Assembly (NCBI RefSeq): GCF_017573505.1
Contig: NZ_JAGEOJ010000029.1
Coordinates: 1-64,000, forward strand
Direction of reading: 5' to 3'
Source of the DNA: Actinomadura barringtoniae
GTDB taxonomy: Bacteria > Actinomycetota > Actinomycetes > Streptosporangiales > Streptosporangiaceae
DNA length: 64,000 bases
The notes beneath the pieces were generated by a model. The model saw only the letters and a list, made by a program, of their open reading frames with translations, did no database searches and had not been told where the DNA came from. Numbering within the stretch: the stretch's first letter is position 1; every line of letters begins with the position of its first letter. Both the position numbers and the translations under genes were made by a program. Of the stretch, positions 51,282 through 60,639 are shown in pieces.

Positions 51282-52295
51282 GTGCTCGATCTGGCCGGCT
51301 TCATGGACGCGGTGAAGGCCCCCTCGGTCCCACCAGAACTCGCCTGGCGCAGCACCGTCGTACGCATCGACGCCGCGGAACGCGAGCCGTTCGAAACGTT
51401 CTGCCGCACCACCGGCATAGCCGTCACCGACACGCTCCACCGCCAGCTGAACGAGCTGCCCACCACCCGGAACGCCGACGAGTCGTACGCCCGCTGGATC
51501 TATCTCCCCTGGCGCCGCCGCGTTTTCCGCCTCCTGCCACCCGACGACTACGCGGACGTGGTGACCGACCGCAACCGCGACAAGGTCACCCGCGAGGAGC
51601 AACGCCTCCTCCGTTCCAAGTCCGTAGGCGTCATCGGCCTTTCCGTAGGCGGCGAAGCGGCCCTCACGATCGCCCAAGAACACCTCTGCGGCCGACTCGT
51701 ACTGGCCGACTTCGACGAGTTCGAGCTCTCCAACCTCAACCGCCTGAACGCGGGCTTCGCCGACCTCGGCCTGCCCAAGACCCGCATCGTCGCGCGCCGG
51801 ATCGCCGAGCTGGACCCTTACCTAGAGGTCGAGCTGTACGAGCAGGGCGTGACCGAGTCCAACGCCCCGGCCTTCCTTACCGGCCTCGACCTGCTCGTCG
51901 AGGAGTGCGACGGCCTGGCGATGAAGCACCACATCCGCTGCCTGGCCAAGGAACGCGGCCTGGACGTCGTCTACGCCGCCGACGAGCGCGGCTTCCTGAG
52001 CATCGAGCCCTACTCCCACCACGACCTGCCGATCTTCCACGGCCTGGCGACCGCCCCGAGCGGGCCCTACCTGCAAGGCCTCACCGCCTGGCTGGGCGGA
52101 TGGGACGCCCTCTCCGACCGTTCACGCCGTTCGGTAGAACGCATCGGCACAGACCTCGCGGGCTATCCCCAACTGGCAGGCGAGGCCCGCTACGCCGCAG
52201 CCCAGGTCGCCCATGTGGCAAGGCGCCTGCTCCTGGGCGAGGACCTGCCGCCCTTCCACGGACACCTGGACATAGGCAACCTAATAGCCAAATAA
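51282..52295 (+). CDS. ThiF/E1-like adenylyltransferase-fold protein
   Basis: 337 residues, GTG start. Residues ~1-90 are an N-terminal extension (YARWIYLPWRRRVFRLLP). Residues ~110-290 are the ThiF Rossmann domain: VGVIGLSVGGEAALTIA, DFDEFELSNLNRLN, GLPKTRIVARRIAELDPYLEV, EECDGLAMKHHIRCLAK. ATP-binding features are kept; the paired CxxC zinc motifs of MoeB/ThiF are absent. The layout resembles the first half of the mycobacterial Rv1355c-type ThiF-nitroreductase proteins, as far as I recall. No ubiquitin-like partner adjoins it. Substrate unknown. Confidence 0.82.
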   Translation: MLDLAGFMDAVKAPSVPPELAWRSTVVRIDAAEREPFETFCRTTGIAVTDTLHRQLNELPTTRNADESYARWIYLPWRRRVFRLLPPDDYADVVTDRNRDKVTREEQRLLRSKSVGVIGLSVGGEAALTIAQEHLCGRLVLADFDEFELSNLNRLNAGFADLGLPKTRIVARRIAELDPYLEVELYEQGVTESNAPAFLTGLDLLVEECDGLAMKHHIRCLAKERGLDVVYAADERGFLSIEPYSHHDLPIFHGLATAPSGPYLQGLTAWLGGWDALSDRSRRSVERIGTDLAGYPQLAGEARYAAAQVAHVARRLLLGEDLPPFHGHLDIGNLIAK

Positions 52296-52320
52296 CCCCC
52301 ATCCACGCCACTATCACTCC

Positions 52321-53133
52321 ATGAAAGACCCTTGGCCATCGCGAATCCTCCGTGGATGCCTCACTGCGACCGTCGCGATTCTCGTGGCCATCGCGGCATC
52401 GTTCTTGTGGATCCTCAATTCCTGCAAGCCGGCCTCGCCTCCCGACGTCGCCAAGGTCGCCCACTCCGAACGCGTCAACACCTCGGACAAGCAAGCAACA
52501 ACCCTGCTCAGCAAGACCTTCGACCGGCTCTGGCACGACCAGTCCTGGTTGGCCCCGCAGCCTTCCCAGGCAGTGCTCGACCAATGCGAATCCTTCTCAT
52601 CCGGCCTCATCAAGACCACCTGGCAGCCAGTGACGTGCACCCGCAGCGTGAAGGCCACGGCAGCCTTCGACGGCGACTTCGCCGCGCACAACCTCAAACT
52701 CCACAAGGCTCTGAAGTCCATGGGCTGGATAGCGAGCGGAAGCGCCATCCCCGACGTCATCACCAACTACTACCGCCCGATGAACGGCCGCCCCCAAGGC
52801 TCCCCGGCGCACGCCTACGGTCCCTCTGACCTACCGGACGTCACCTACAGCCGCGCACCCCAGATCGCGATGAACATCCGCTGGCTGACCCGAGGCAGCC
52901 CCCTCGACCTCACCAGCTCTCCGCGCTCAGGCGAGCAAACAGTCACCAGGGAGAACAAACAACTCGACACCCAGACCGTCACCAAGGCACTCCGCAACCA
53001 CCGCTACGTCATCGTCTTCAACCTGAGCAGCAGGTACTTCGACGCGACCCAGTCGCCCTCCCCCACCACCTCACCGTCAACCAGCTACTGCGCCTGCTGG
53101 AGCGGCAACCTATGCACCTGCCCAGGCGGATGA
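52321..53133 (+). CDS. Membrane-anchored extracellular protein, unknown
   Basis: 270 residues. N-terminal TM (ATVAILVAIAASFLWIL) immediately followed by a Cys, then an extracellular domain of ~200 residues (TTWQPVTCTRSVKATAAF, NLKLHKALKSMGWIASG). The C-terminus is Ser/Pro-rich and ends in a Cys cluster CACWSGNLCTCPGG. The third-codon C preference is less strict and A use higher than in neighbours, hinting at different ancestry. It overlaps the next gene by four bases (ATGA). No family recognised. Confidence 0.7.
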   Translation: MKDPWPSRILRGCLTATVAILVAIAASFLWILNSCKPASPPDVAKVAHSERVNTSDKQATTLLSKTFDRLWHDQSWLAPQPSQAVLDQCESFSSGLIKTTWQPVTCTRSVKATAAFDGDFAAHNLKLHKALKSMGWIASGSAIPDVITNYYRPMNGRPQGSPAHAYGPSDLPDVTYSRAPQIAMNIRWLTRGSPLDLTSSPRSGEQTVTRENKQLDTQTVTKALRNHRYVIVFNLSSRYFDATQSPSPTTSPSTSYCACWSGNLCTCPGG

Positions 53134-53801
53134 ACGACGTCGTCTCCGCGGCCCGCAACAACGCCGAGTGGTGCGCGGCAATGGCGACTTCACACGGCCT
53201 GGCCAGCCACTTCGGCACCCAAGCCTGGACGGCCCCAGCCCGTACCCCACTCTTCTACCCCGACGCCGTGACCCTCGTACCGAACGCCGACATCACCGCA
53301 CTCCTGACGCAGATCGACACCACAACACCCGGCGCCTCGATCAAGGACAGCTTCGCGGACCTAGACCTGACCCCAGCCGGCTTCCACATCCTCTTCGAAG
53401 CACAGTGGATCCACCGTCCCCCCACCGCCCCTGAATCCGACCTCCCCTGGGCAGTGGCCGACACCCCGGCATCCCTCCACGACTGGGCTCTCGCCTGGGA
53501 CGACGGAGCAGGCAACGCCGCCCTCTTTCGCCCGGCCCTCCTCAAAGACCCCGCAACCTTCGTACTTGCCGGCCGATCCCCCAACGGCGACATCGTCGCC
53601 GGAGCAATAGCGACCCACACCGCCCATGGCGTGGGCATCTCCAACGTCTTCGGTGACGCCTGGCCGTTCATCCTGAACGCGGCCCACCACCTCTTCCCCG
53701 CCCAGCCGCTCCTGGGCTACGAGCAAGGCGACGACCTGACAACCGCCCTACAACACGGCTTCGCCACCACCGGCCCCCTCCGCGTCTGGCTCCACACCTA
53801 A
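53130..53801 (+). CDS. Unknown soluble protein (acetyltransferase-like hints)
   Basis: 223 residues from the ATG in the ATGA overlap. It reads like a GNAT-related two-part protein: the middle has TPASLHDWALAWDDGAGN and the end FVLAGRSPNGDIVAGAIATHTAHGVGISNVFGDAW and LLGYEQGDDLTTALQHGFATTGPLRVWL, which recall the beta-4/beta-5 and substrate strands of GNAT enzymes, but the acetyl-CoA loop (Q/RxxGxG/A) is not evident. Coupled to the preceding membrane-anchored gene. Function unknown. Confidence 0.65.
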   Translation: MNDVVSAARNNAEWCAAMATSHGLASHFGTQAWTAPARTPLFYPDAVTLVPNADITALLTQIDTTTPGASIKDSFADLDLTPAGFHILFEAQWIHRPPTAPESDLPWAVADTPASLHDWALAWDDGAGNAALFRPALLKDPATFVLAGRSPNGDIVAGAIATHTAHGVGISNVFGDAWPFILNAAHHLFPAQPLLGYEQGDDLTTALQHGFATTGPLRVWLHT

Positions 53802-53878
53802 GCCGGTGTCAGCGCCGCGTGCGCGCCTGTCAGTGGCCTGTGCCCCCGCTGTCAGCGCGCTCCCCGAGGCTTCCGGTC

Positions 53879-54172
53879 ATGGAAGCATTGGTGGTGATCG
53901 GACGGCTGGCCCTGCGCCTCGGCCTCAACTTTTGGTCGGTCAAGCTCTGGTGGGACCTGTTCGCCGCCACCTTCGTGGCGCACACGGCGGGCCTCGACCG
54001 CCTCCTGATGGGCGGCTCGATGCTCTTCACCACCGACCTGCTGTTCAACGTCGCGGTAGCGTTCACGCCCCTCCTCTCACAACGCCTCCGCCCACTGCTG
54101 GCCCGCGTCCACCCCGGCACCGGTCGGAAAGGTGGAACGAAACCCTCTCAGCCTGACCTGAAAAGCATCTGA
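53879..54172 (+). CDS. Possible small membrane protein
   Basis: 97 residues from ATG (MEALVVIGRLALRLGLNFW), with two moderately hydrophobic segments and a basic tail. A longer frame back to 53819 is also open. No strong ribosome site and no family match, so this is a tentative gene. Confidence 0.4.
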   Translation: MEALVVIGRLALRLGLNFWSVKLWWDLFAATFVAHTAGLDRLLMGGSMLFTTDLLFNVAVAFTPLLSQRLRPLLARVHPGTGRKGGTKPSQPDLKSI

Positions 54173-54254
54173 CCCGGCAGGTGCGCGATGGCTCATGATC
54201 CTTGTCAATCGGGTGAACGGCACCCGCACCCCGCAGGCCGAAAGGCAGAGTCAG

Positions 54255-54758
54255 TTGATCTCGATCCGTAAGGTCTCCGCCGGAATCCTGGTGGCAGGAG
54301 GTGCGATGTCGACGGCGCTGGTCACGGGAGCACCCGCGGCGAGCGCGGCACCCGATGCGCCACAGGCCGCCGTCAAAGACGCCACTGCGGCAGCACCCCT
54401 CACCGTGGAGAAGATCTCGCAGCGCGAGATGATGTCCAAGAAGGGGTACCCGGCGCACTCGCAGTGCTACGCGTGGAAGGGCTCCGACGGCAAGGCCGGA
54501 GAGAGCTGTTTCCAATGGACCACCGACGACCAGTGGATTCGTGACACCGCCGACAACGGGATGAACTTCCGCGTCCACATCAAGACCAACTACGGCAAGG
54601 AGCGCTGGTGCTACAGCACCGGGGGCAGCTGGAGCGTCTGCAAGTACGACCACAAGGAGAACAAGTGCGTGAAGTTCCACGGCTACCACCCGCCGCACGC
54701 GCTCAACAAGGAGCTGTGGACGCCGTACTTCAAGGTCAGCAACGGTAAGAAGTGCTAG
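54255..54758 (+). CDS. Small secreted cysteine-rich protein
   Basis: 167 residues from a TTG (LISIRKVSAGILVAGGAM) preceded by AAAGGCAG; an ATG 60 bases upstream is the alternative. Signal peptide ends near TGAPAASAAPD. The mature part has six Cys (SQCYAWKG, GESCFQW, RWCYST, WSVCKYD, ENKCVKF, GKKC) and many aromatic residues, giving up to three disulfides. It may be an exported enzyme inhibitor or a wall-associated protein; no family recognised. Confidence 0.7.
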   Translation: MISIRKVSAGILVAGGAMSTALVTGAPAASAAPDAPQAAVKDATAAAPLTVEKISQREMMSKKGYPAHSQCYAWKGSDGKAGESCFQWTTDDQWIRDTADNGMNFRVHIKTNYGKERWCYSTGGSWSVCKYDHKENKCVKFHGYHPPHALNKELWTPYFKVSNGKKC

Positions 54759-54834
54759 ACCGCCGAGCGTGACACGTCTCTAGAGCGGGGCCCTGCCCAG
54801 GTCCCCGTTCGCGTGTCCGACCAGCCGCCGGCTC

Positions 54835-55074
54835 GACAAGCTTGCCCGGCTTGGAAGCGCTACTGGTCGTGGCGAACATCAGGACCCGCTTGGACGTCAC
54901 CACAACCCACACCGCCGGCACGTGAGCGAAGGCCATGACCCCGATCCCACCCGTGGCCGCCGTAGTCACAAGACCCGTGGCCAGACCGGTGGCCACATTC
55001 TTGGCCACGTGCTTCGTCATGTTCCGTTCGAACTGGGCGACGACCAGAACATCAATCGCCTCTCCGTCATTCAA
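54835..55074 (-). pseudogene. Truncated membrane-associated protein remnant
   Basis: About 80 residues read MNDGEAIDVLVVAQFERNM, a hydrophobic pair of segments (ATGLATGLVTTAATGGIGVM), then VPAVWVVVTSKRVLMFATT, resembling proteins whose TSKR.LMF strand begins a longer PH-like domain. After KPGKLV the sequence turns into Arg/Gly-rich nonsense that runs into the end of the convergent secreted-protein gene. The upstream side has only a TTG after an in-frame stop. Both ends appear lost. Confidence 0.55.
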
Positions 55075-55228
55075 ATGGGCGCTTGCGCCTGCCGTACCGG
55101 CTGATCATCTGCTGGCCATGATCGCCGGTCAAGGGATCAGTCGCGGGACGTGACGACCGGAAACGGTCGCCCGACCGTGCCCTCCGCGCAGGTCACGGAC
55201 GCGTCCCCGCGACTATGGGGCGACAGCC

Positions 55229-55261
55229 GAAGGCCCCTCGCGAGCTTCGCGAGGGGCCTTC
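55229..55261 (-). terminator. Terminator after tRNA-Thr
   Basis: Perfect 15-bp stem GAAGGCCCCTCGCGA / TCGCGAGGGGCCTTC with a three-base loop, 7 bp beyond the CCA end of the tRNA on the minus strand. Confidence 0.85.
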
Positions 55262-55267
55262 TGGTGG

Positions 55268-55343
55268 TGGAGCCGGCGAGGGGACTTGAACCCCTAACCT
55301 TCTGTTTACAAGACAGATGCTCTGCCAATTGAGCTACGCCGGC
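55268..55343 (-). tRNA. tRNA-Thr (anticodon TGT), CCA encoded
   Basis: The minus strand folds as a cloverleaf: acceptor GCCGGCG/CGCCGGC, D-arm TAGCTCAATTGGCAGAGCA, anticodon stem TCTGT/ACAGA with loop CTTGTAA (anticodon TGT, reading ACA), T-arm GGGGTTCAAGTCCCC with GTTCAA. Discriminator T, then genomic CCA at 55268-55270. Confidence 0.97.
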
Positions 55344-55393
55344 GGGCTCGTCCGCATCGTAGTCGAACTGGCGGGTGGAGCGCTCGTGGGTAT

Positions 55394-56308
55394 CTAGGCG
55401 CGCAGGCGGGAGATCTCGTAGAGGGAGATGCCCGCGGCGACGCCGGCGTTGAGGGACTCGGCCTGGCCGGGCATGGGGATGTTGACGAGCAGGTCGCAGG
55501 TGTCGGCCACCAGGCGGCCCAGGCCCTTGCCTTCGGAGCCGACCACGAGGACGAAGGGGCCTGAGGCCACTTCGATGTCGGAGATGGGGGTCTCGCCGCG
55601 GGCGTCCAAGCCTGCCACGAAGCAGCCTGCTTGCTTGTAGGCCTTCAGCTGGCGGGTGAGGTTGGTCGCCTGGGCGACGGGGGTTGTGGCCAGGGTGCCT
55701 GCGGAGGTCTTCCAGGCGCCTGCGGTGACGCCTGCGGCGCGGCGTTCGGGGACTACTACGCCTGCGGCGCCGAAGGCGGCGGCGGAACGGACGATGGCGC
55801 CCAGGTTGCGGGGGTCGGTGATGCCGTCCAGGGCGACGATGAGGGGGTTGTTCTTCTTGAGGAAGTCGTCCGGGTGGGCGTAGCGGTAGGGCTTGACCTG
55901 GAGGGCGATGCCCTGGTGAACGGAGCCGTCGGTGAGGCGGTCCAGCTCGTTCTTGCCGGTTTCCAGGAGCGGGATGCCTCGGTCGGCGGCCAGTTGGATG
56001 GACTCGCGGACTCGGTCGTCGCCGCCGGACATGACGTAGAGGGCCGTGCCGGGGACCTTGGCCCGGAGGGCTTCGACGACCGGGTTGCGGCCCGTGACGA
56101 GCTCGGGGCTCTCACCGTCGGAACGGCGCGCACCGGCGGGGCGGGACGTGCGGGGCTCGGTCGAGCGCTTGGCCGGACGGCCGTCGGGGCCGGCGGTGGG
56201 GGTGCCGGTGCGCTTGGCGCTCTTGGCGGCACGGGCCTTCTGGCGCTTGGCGTGCCAGTGCCTGTCCTCGGCCTTGGGAGTGGGTCCCCTGCCCTTGCGC
56301 TTTGCCAT
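55394..56308 (-). CDS. rlmB: 23S rRNA 2'-O-ribose methyltransferase (TrmH/SpoU family, RlmB-like)
   Basis: 304 residues. A very basic N-terminal arm (~70 residues) precedes the RNA-binding substrate domain (LVTGRNPVVEALRAK) and the SPOUT knot: ALDGITDPRNLGAIVRSAAAF (motif 1), FVLVVGSEGKGLGRLV (motif 2), NIPMPGQAESLNAGVAAGISLYE (motif 3). It methylates a ribose in 23S rRNA using SAM. It lies 95 bp downstream of cysS on the same strand, the usual cysS-rlmB arrangement in actinobacteria. Confidence 0.93.
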   Translation of the reverse strand: MAKRKGRGPTPKAEDRHWHAKRQKARAAKSAKRTGTPTAGPDGRPAKRSTEPRTSRPAGARRSDGESPELVTGRNPVVEALRAKVPGTALYVMSGGDDRVRESIQLAADRGIPLLETGKNELDRLTDGSVHQGIALQVKPYRYAHPDDFLKKNNPLIVALDGITDPRNLGAIVRSAAAFGAAGVVVPERRAAGVTAGAWKTSAGTLATTPVAQATNLTRQLKAYKQAGCFVAGLDARGETPISDIEVASGPFVLVVGSEGKGLGRLVADTCDLLVNIPMPGQAESLNAGVAAGISLYEISRLRA

Positions 56309-56402
56309 CGTTCAGTACGCCCCTTGAGTGGATTCGTTCGCCCACACATGTCATAGGGGCGACAGGGCGAATTCCGCCCTCGAACTTTTCGAGTTTACGT
56401 GC

Positions 56403-57800
<1,398 letters not shown>

Positions 57801-57836
57801 AATGTCAGGTTATTGGATGGCCGCCTTCACGCGCGG

Positions 57837-57917
57837 CCCTGTTGGCCCTGTTGGGCCTGTTGGCCCTGTTGGGCCTGTTGGGCCTGTTGGCCCTGTTGGG
57901 CCTGTTGGGCCTGTTGG
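57837..57917. repeat. 9-bp tandem repeat, nine units
   Basis: Nine consecutive (C/G)CCTGTTGG units. It sits directly between the stop of the PPOX-fold gene and the cysS start, so any cysS promoter or leader overlaps it. Confidence 0.95.
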
Positions 57918-57921
57918 GCCC

Positions 57922-58302
57922 TCAGCGGGCGTAGACGTGGCTGGGGGTCACGCGGACGATCACGCGTTCGGCGTCGCCGTGCTCCACCCAGGCCTTGCCG
58001 GTGTAGCGCTGCGACAGTTCCTCGATGAGCTCGCCGTCCGGGTCGTCGACGATGGCGGCGGTGCCGCGGATCTCGGCGTAGACGTAGGGGTTCTGCAGGT
58101 CGTACGTGGTCAGGTTGACCCTGGGGTCGCGCTCCATGTTGCGGTGCTTCTTGCGGCCCTTGACCGTCGAGAACAGGATGTCGTCGCCGTCCACCTTGGC
58201 CCAGATCACGCTCGCCTGGGGCGCGCCGTCCGGGTTGATCGTCGCGACCGTGACGAAGTTGGTCGTGTCGAAGAGCTTGCGCGCCTTGTCGTCCAGCGCC
58301 AT
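57922..58302 (-). CDS. PPOX-class (F420-binding type) oxidoreductase
   Basis: 126 residues, a split-barrel flavin/deazaflavin fold: FVTVATINPDGAPQASVIWAKVD, ILFSTVKGRKKHRNMERDPRVNL, YVYAEIRGTAAIVDD. The KGRKKHRN-RDPRV segment is typical of the F420-dependent subgroup of actinobacteria. It may reduce a small metabolite or cofactor; substrate unknown. ATG after GGGGGGACGGCC; longer frames upstream are not supported. Confidence 0.88.
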   Translation of the reverse strand: MALDDKARKLFDTTNFVTVATINPDGAPQASVIWAKVDGDDILFSTVKGRKKHRNMERDPRVNLTTYDLQNPYVYAEIRGTAAIVDDPDGELIEELSQRYTGKAWVEHGDAERVIVRVTPSHVYAR

Positions 58303-58385
58303 GGCCGTCCCCCCTGCGTTGATCATGCCTGTCGGTCCGATCTTCGCACGGGCCCTGGAGGTCAGCGGTGGACGGGGTCTCACGG

Positions 58386-59273
58386 TCAGCGGTGAACGGG
58401 GTCCTCGCCCGAGCGGAGCGCCCTGACCTGGCGGCAGACCTCCACGAACGCGACGGCGTTGGGGGTGCCGCCGGCGACGGCGGCCATGGCGCGCAGACCG
58501 TCGTGGGTACGGACGTAGACCACGCCGTTGCCGATGCCGACATCGCCGAGCGCGGGCCACGGGACCCGTTCGCCGTCCTTCTCGATGCCGTCCGGGCCCG
58601 CCGCGAACGGGCCGATCCGGACGGTCTCGCCGGCCCGGATCCGGTCCAGGGCGTGCGGGACCACGCGGGCGGTCACCTCGGCGACGATCTTCTCGCCGAG
58701 CTCCCGTACGTCCGGCAGGTCGTCGTCCAGCTCGATCGTCTCGCCGCTCGTCGTGGCGATCGTGAAGCGCCAGCGGGTGGGGCGGTGCGAGGCCTTCTGA
58801 ACGCCGCCGACCGTGACCGAGGCGAGGTCGTCCCAGTGGTAGGCGGCGGTCTCGCCGCGTACGGTCACCACCAGGCCCGACTCGTACAGCCGCACGGCCT
58901 GGCGCCCGCCCGGCAGCCCGCCGCCCGACCGCGAGCCGCGCCACAGGATCCAGGTCACGCCGCCCAGGTAGGCGACGGCCAGGGCGGTCGCAGGGACGCC
59001 GAGCCACAGGTCGCCGGACGCGAGGTACACGGCGGCGGCCGGGATCAGGAACAGCCCGGCGACGCCGAGGGCGATCAGCCAGGCGAGCGCGCGGCGGCGG
59101 CCGATCCGGGCGTCGAACGCCCGGATCGGCGCGCCTAGGCGCCGCTGCGCCGCGCGTTCATCGGCCGTCCGGTCCGTACGATCGTCGGCCGTCCGGCGCG
59201 CGCGATCATCGGCCCGGCGCGCGCGATCATCGGCCGCCCGGCGCGCGCGTTCGCGAACCCTCCGGGGCGACAC
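58386..59273 (-). CDS. Membrane protein with PH-like domains (DUF6585-like)
   Basis: 295 residues, GTG start 3 bp after the hmgA stop. The first 45 residues are Arg/Asp-Asp repeats (RARRADDRARRTADDRT) from a ~24-bp DNA repeat. Two TM segments follow (ALAWLIALGVAGLFLIPAAAVYL and VPATALAVAYLGGVTWILW), then a cytosolic region of two PH-like beta domains (GLVVTVRGETAAYHWDDLASV and WPALGDVGIGNGVVYVRTHDG). It is probably co-transcribed with hmgA, but no functional link is evident. Confidence 0.7.
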   Translation of the reverse strand: MSPRRVRERARRAADDRARRADDRARRTADDRTDRTADERAAQRRLGAPIRAFDARIGRRRALAWLIALGVAGLFLIPAAAVYLASGDLWLGVPATALAVAYLGGVTWILWRGSRSGGGLPGGRQAVRLYESGLVVTVRGETAAYHWDDLASVTVGGVQKASHRPTRWRFTIATTSGETIELDDDLPDVRELGEKIVAEVTARVVPHALDRIRAGETVRIGPFAAGPDGIEKDGERVPWPALGDVGIGNGVVYVRTHDGLRAMAAVAGGTPNAVAFVEVCRQVRALRSGEDPVHR

Positions 59274-59276
59274 CGC

Positions 59277-60467
59277 TCAGCCCGCCGAGCGCGCCCAGGT
59301 CCAGGCGTACTCGGGGTCCTCGCAGCGTCGCGCCGCCGGGCCGAGCGCGAGCGGGCGGAACGTGTCGATCATGACGGCGACCTCGGTGGCCTCGCGGTGC
59401 CCGGCCTTGACGGCCTCCAGGACCGCCTCGACCGCGCCGGGCTGCGGGCCGTGCGTGAAGCCGGACGGGTGCAGCGAGATCGACCCGATGCCGATGCCCG
59501 AGCCCTTGCGGGCCGTGTAGTCGCCGCCGACGTAGAACATCATCTCGTCGGAGTCGACGTTGTGGTGGTTGTAGGGGATCGGCACGGCCTCCTCGTGGAA
59601 GTCCAGCGGCCGCGGGCAGAACGAGCAGATCACGAAGTTCGGGCCCTCGAAGGTCTGGTGGACGGGCGGCGGCGCGTGCGTCCGCTTCACGATGGGCTCG
59701 AAGTCGGCGATGTTGAACGCGTACGGGTAGAGGAAGCCGTCCCAGCCGACCACGTCGAACGGGTGGTGCAGGTAGGTCAGCCGGCTCAGCCCGCCCCGGT
59801 TCCGCACGATCACCGGCACCTCGCCGCCGTCGGCGATCATTGGGGCGGTCGGCGCGCGCAGGTCGCGTTCGCTGTACGGCGCGTGCTCCAGGAACTGGCC
59901 GTACTGCGAGAGGTAGCGCTTGGGCGGCCGTACGTGCCCGCGCGCCTCGATCACCAGCGCGCGCAGCGTTCCGGCGCTCTCGTCGGGCACCCAGCGGTGG
60001 ATCGTGCCGGTCGGGACGACCACGTAGTCGCCCTCGCGGGCGTCCAGCGCGCCGTAGGTGGACTCGAACCGGGCCGCGCCGGTCTGGATGTAGACGACCT
60101 CGTCGCCGGTCGAGTTGCGGTAGAGCTCGCTCGTGCCGGCGCCCGCCACGAACGACACCCGCACGTCCTCGTTGCCGAACAGGATCTGGCGGCCGAGCAC
60201 CAGGTCACCGCCGACCGGCAGGTCCTGCGTGCGGTAGCCGCGGGGAGCGAGCGGATGGTTCGGAGCGAGGTCGGCGGCCCCGGCCGCGTCGTCCACACCC
60301 TCGCTCTTGATGATCGCGGTGGGAGCGTACCGGTGGTAGAGCAGGCTGGAATCGGAGGAGAAACCCTCCTCTCCCATCAGTTCCTCGGCATAAAGGCCAC
60401 CGTCCGGCCGCCGGAACTGAACGTGGCGCTTCCGCGGGATCTCGCCTACGACCCTGTAGTAGGGCAT
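59277..60467 (-). CDS. hmgA: Homogentisate 1,2-dioxygenase
   Basis: 396 residues, ATG after CAGGAGGCGGTCG. Cupin-fold iron enzyme opening the ring of homogentisate to maleylacetoacetate in tyrosine/phenylalanine catabolism. The iron region includes NHHNVDSDEMMFYVGG and SLHPSGFTHGPQPGAVEAVL (His, Glu and His ligands), and GDYVVVPTGTIHRWV. Somewhat shorter than the ~430-440-residue proteobacterial enzymes. The product is used by FahA, encoded 2.3 kb away. Confidence 0.93.
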   Translation of the reverse strand: MPYYRVVGEIPRKRHVQFRRPDGGLYAEELMGEEGFSSDSSLLYHRYAPTAIIKSEGVDDAAGAADLAPNHPLAPRGYRTQDLPVGGDLVLGRQILFGNEDVRVSFVAGAGTSELYRNSTGDEVVYIQTGAARFESTYGALDAREGDYVVVPTGTIHRWVPDESAGTLRALVIEARGHVRPPKRYLSQYGQFLEHAPYSERDLRAPTAPMIADGGEVPVIVRNRGGLSRLTYLHHPFDVVGWDGFLYPYAFNIADFEPIVKRTHAPPPVHQTFEGPNFVICSFCPRPLDFHEEAVPIPYNHHNVDSDEMMFYVGGDYTARKGSGIGIGSISLHPSGFTHGPQPGAVEAVLEAVKAGHREATEVAVMIDTFRPLALGPAARRCEDPEYAWTWARSAG

Positions 60468-60639
60468 CGACCGCCTCCTGTCGGGACACCTTTATCCCCT
60501 TACCGTACGACTCCCAGCGTGTCGCACGCAGTGAGGGATGATCACCGCGAAGATAGAGGTGCCACACCTCGCCGCGAGACTCCCCCGACCTCTCCGCCCC
60601 TTCCCCGCCGACTCCACTCCCCCGAGACGAGTTGAAGAG

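Noticed and set aside
57801..57921. T-box leader of cysS
   Set aside because: No T-box sequence or specifier stem; the space is filled by the 9-bp repeat.
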